Shown here in pieces: positions 6,280 through 6,652 of a stretch of DNA of 6,652 nt (positions within the stretch are counted from its first letter, which is position 1; every line of letters begins with the position of its first letter). This DNA is from Nitrososphaerota archaeon (GTDB lineage Archaea > Thermoproteota > Nitrososphaeria > Nitrososphaerales > JAHFOH01). The stretch covers positions 1-6,652 of the forward strand of contig JAHFOH010000077.1 of NCBI GenBank assembly GCA_023266955.1, in the 5' to 3' direction. Below the pieces are notes generated by a model. That model had not been told where the DNA came from. It ran no database searches and saw only the letters and a list, made by a program, of their open reading frames with translations. The translations under genes and the position numbers were made by a program.

Positions 6280-6652
6280 TTGGAGCAGCTGATGTGGGTC
6301 GAAAAATATAGGCCTGCAAAGCTCTCCGAGCTAGTGAATCAGAAGCCCGTAGTAGAGAGGTTACAGTCCATGCTCTCTTCACCCCAGGGGATGCCTCATC
6401 TCCTATTCGCAGGACCGCCAGGCACCGGTAAGACATCTGCAGCCCTATGCGTCTCTAGGTCGATCTTGAAGGACTATTGGAGGGACTATGTCCTCGAACT
6501 AAACGCCTCTGATGAGAGGGGCATCAACACTGTAAGGGATAGAGTAAAGATCTTTTCCAGATACGCGGACAGGAGGGTCGAGATACCTTTCAGAATAATC
6601 ATCTTGGATGAAGCGGATGAAATGACTAGTGATGCACAGACAGCACTTCGAA
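6280..6652 (+). CDS. rfcS: Replication factor C small subunit, N-terminal part (runs off right edge)
   Basis: Clamp-loader ATPase: with the large subunit it opens PCNA and loads it at primer-template junctions. The 124 codons present show WVEKYRP (6-12), the RFC box typical of the N-terminus, and Walker A GPPGTGKT (45-52, with K51 and T52). They also show LNASDERGINTVR (74-86) and Walker B IIILDEADEM (106-115, D110 and E111). The frame is open to the window edge at QTALR (120-124), the start of a box that normally continues RR..E. The LNASDERGI form and close spacing after Walker A match the small rather than the large subunit. Full archaeal RfcS is about 320-330 residues, so some 60% lies beyond the window. 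TTG is chosen as start because GAGGT sits 5 bases ahead of it; the ATG at 6292 would remove four residues. Confidence 0.97.
   Translation, partial: MEQLMWVEKYRPAKLSELVNQKPVVERLQSMLSSPQGMPHLLFAGPPGTGKTSAALCVSRSILKDYWRDYVLELNASDERGINTVRDRVKIFSRYADRRVEIPFRIIILDEADEMTSDAQTALR

Noticed and set aside
6215..6436. Minus-strand open frame covering the rfcS start
   Set aside because: It overlaps the RFC coding frame and its promoter; the product shows no recognisable features.
1..6652. CRISPR array, insertion sequence or prophage
   Set aside because: No spaced direct repeats, no transposase or integrase motifs and no terminal inverted repeats with target duplication were seen.

Overview
The window looks like a piece of an archaeal chromosome. 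It carries eukaryote-type replication genes that bacteria lack: an MCM helicase, a GINS subunit and a clamp-loader (RFC) small subunit. The putative promoters are TTTTATA-like boxes about 25-40 bases ahead of start codons, leaders are very short, and TTG/GTG starts dominate. Base composition is near 50% GC by eye. The gins-mcm order is known from Sulfolobus, so a TACK-type archaeon (Thermoproteota or Nitrososphaeria-like lineage) is my best guess. That placement is inference.

Layout. On the minus strand, 1-1572 holds a replication operon: a GINS subunit of Gins23 type followed by mcm, which overlaps it by four bases and runs off the left edge. A 123-base divergent promoter region separates it from a plus-strand pair (1696-3416): a MNT/AbiEii-like nucleotidyltransferase and a calcineurin-like metallophosphoesterase 11 bases downstream. 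This pair converges, with one base between stop codons, on a minus-strand series read from right to left. That series is a 12-TM APC-family amino acid permease (4384-6069), an unrecognised soluble protein (3833-4351), and a small two-TM protein with a beta-rich, PH-like cytoplasmic domain (3418-3843) that overlaps the unrecognised gene. A 210-base divergent region (6070-6279) holds the permease promoter and one or two candidate promoters for rfcS, which runs off the right edge.

How the genes fit together. Gins23 and MCM belong to the same replicative helicase (CMG-like complex), and RFC loads the sliding clamp, so both ends of the window are replication genes. The five genes between them have no obvious replication role. 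No insertion sequence, CRISPR array, rRNA, tRNA or phage gene is visible. I found no clear evidence of a novel defence system. The least understood parts are the nucleotidyltransferase-phosphoesterase pair and the overlapping unknown/PH-like membrane pair.
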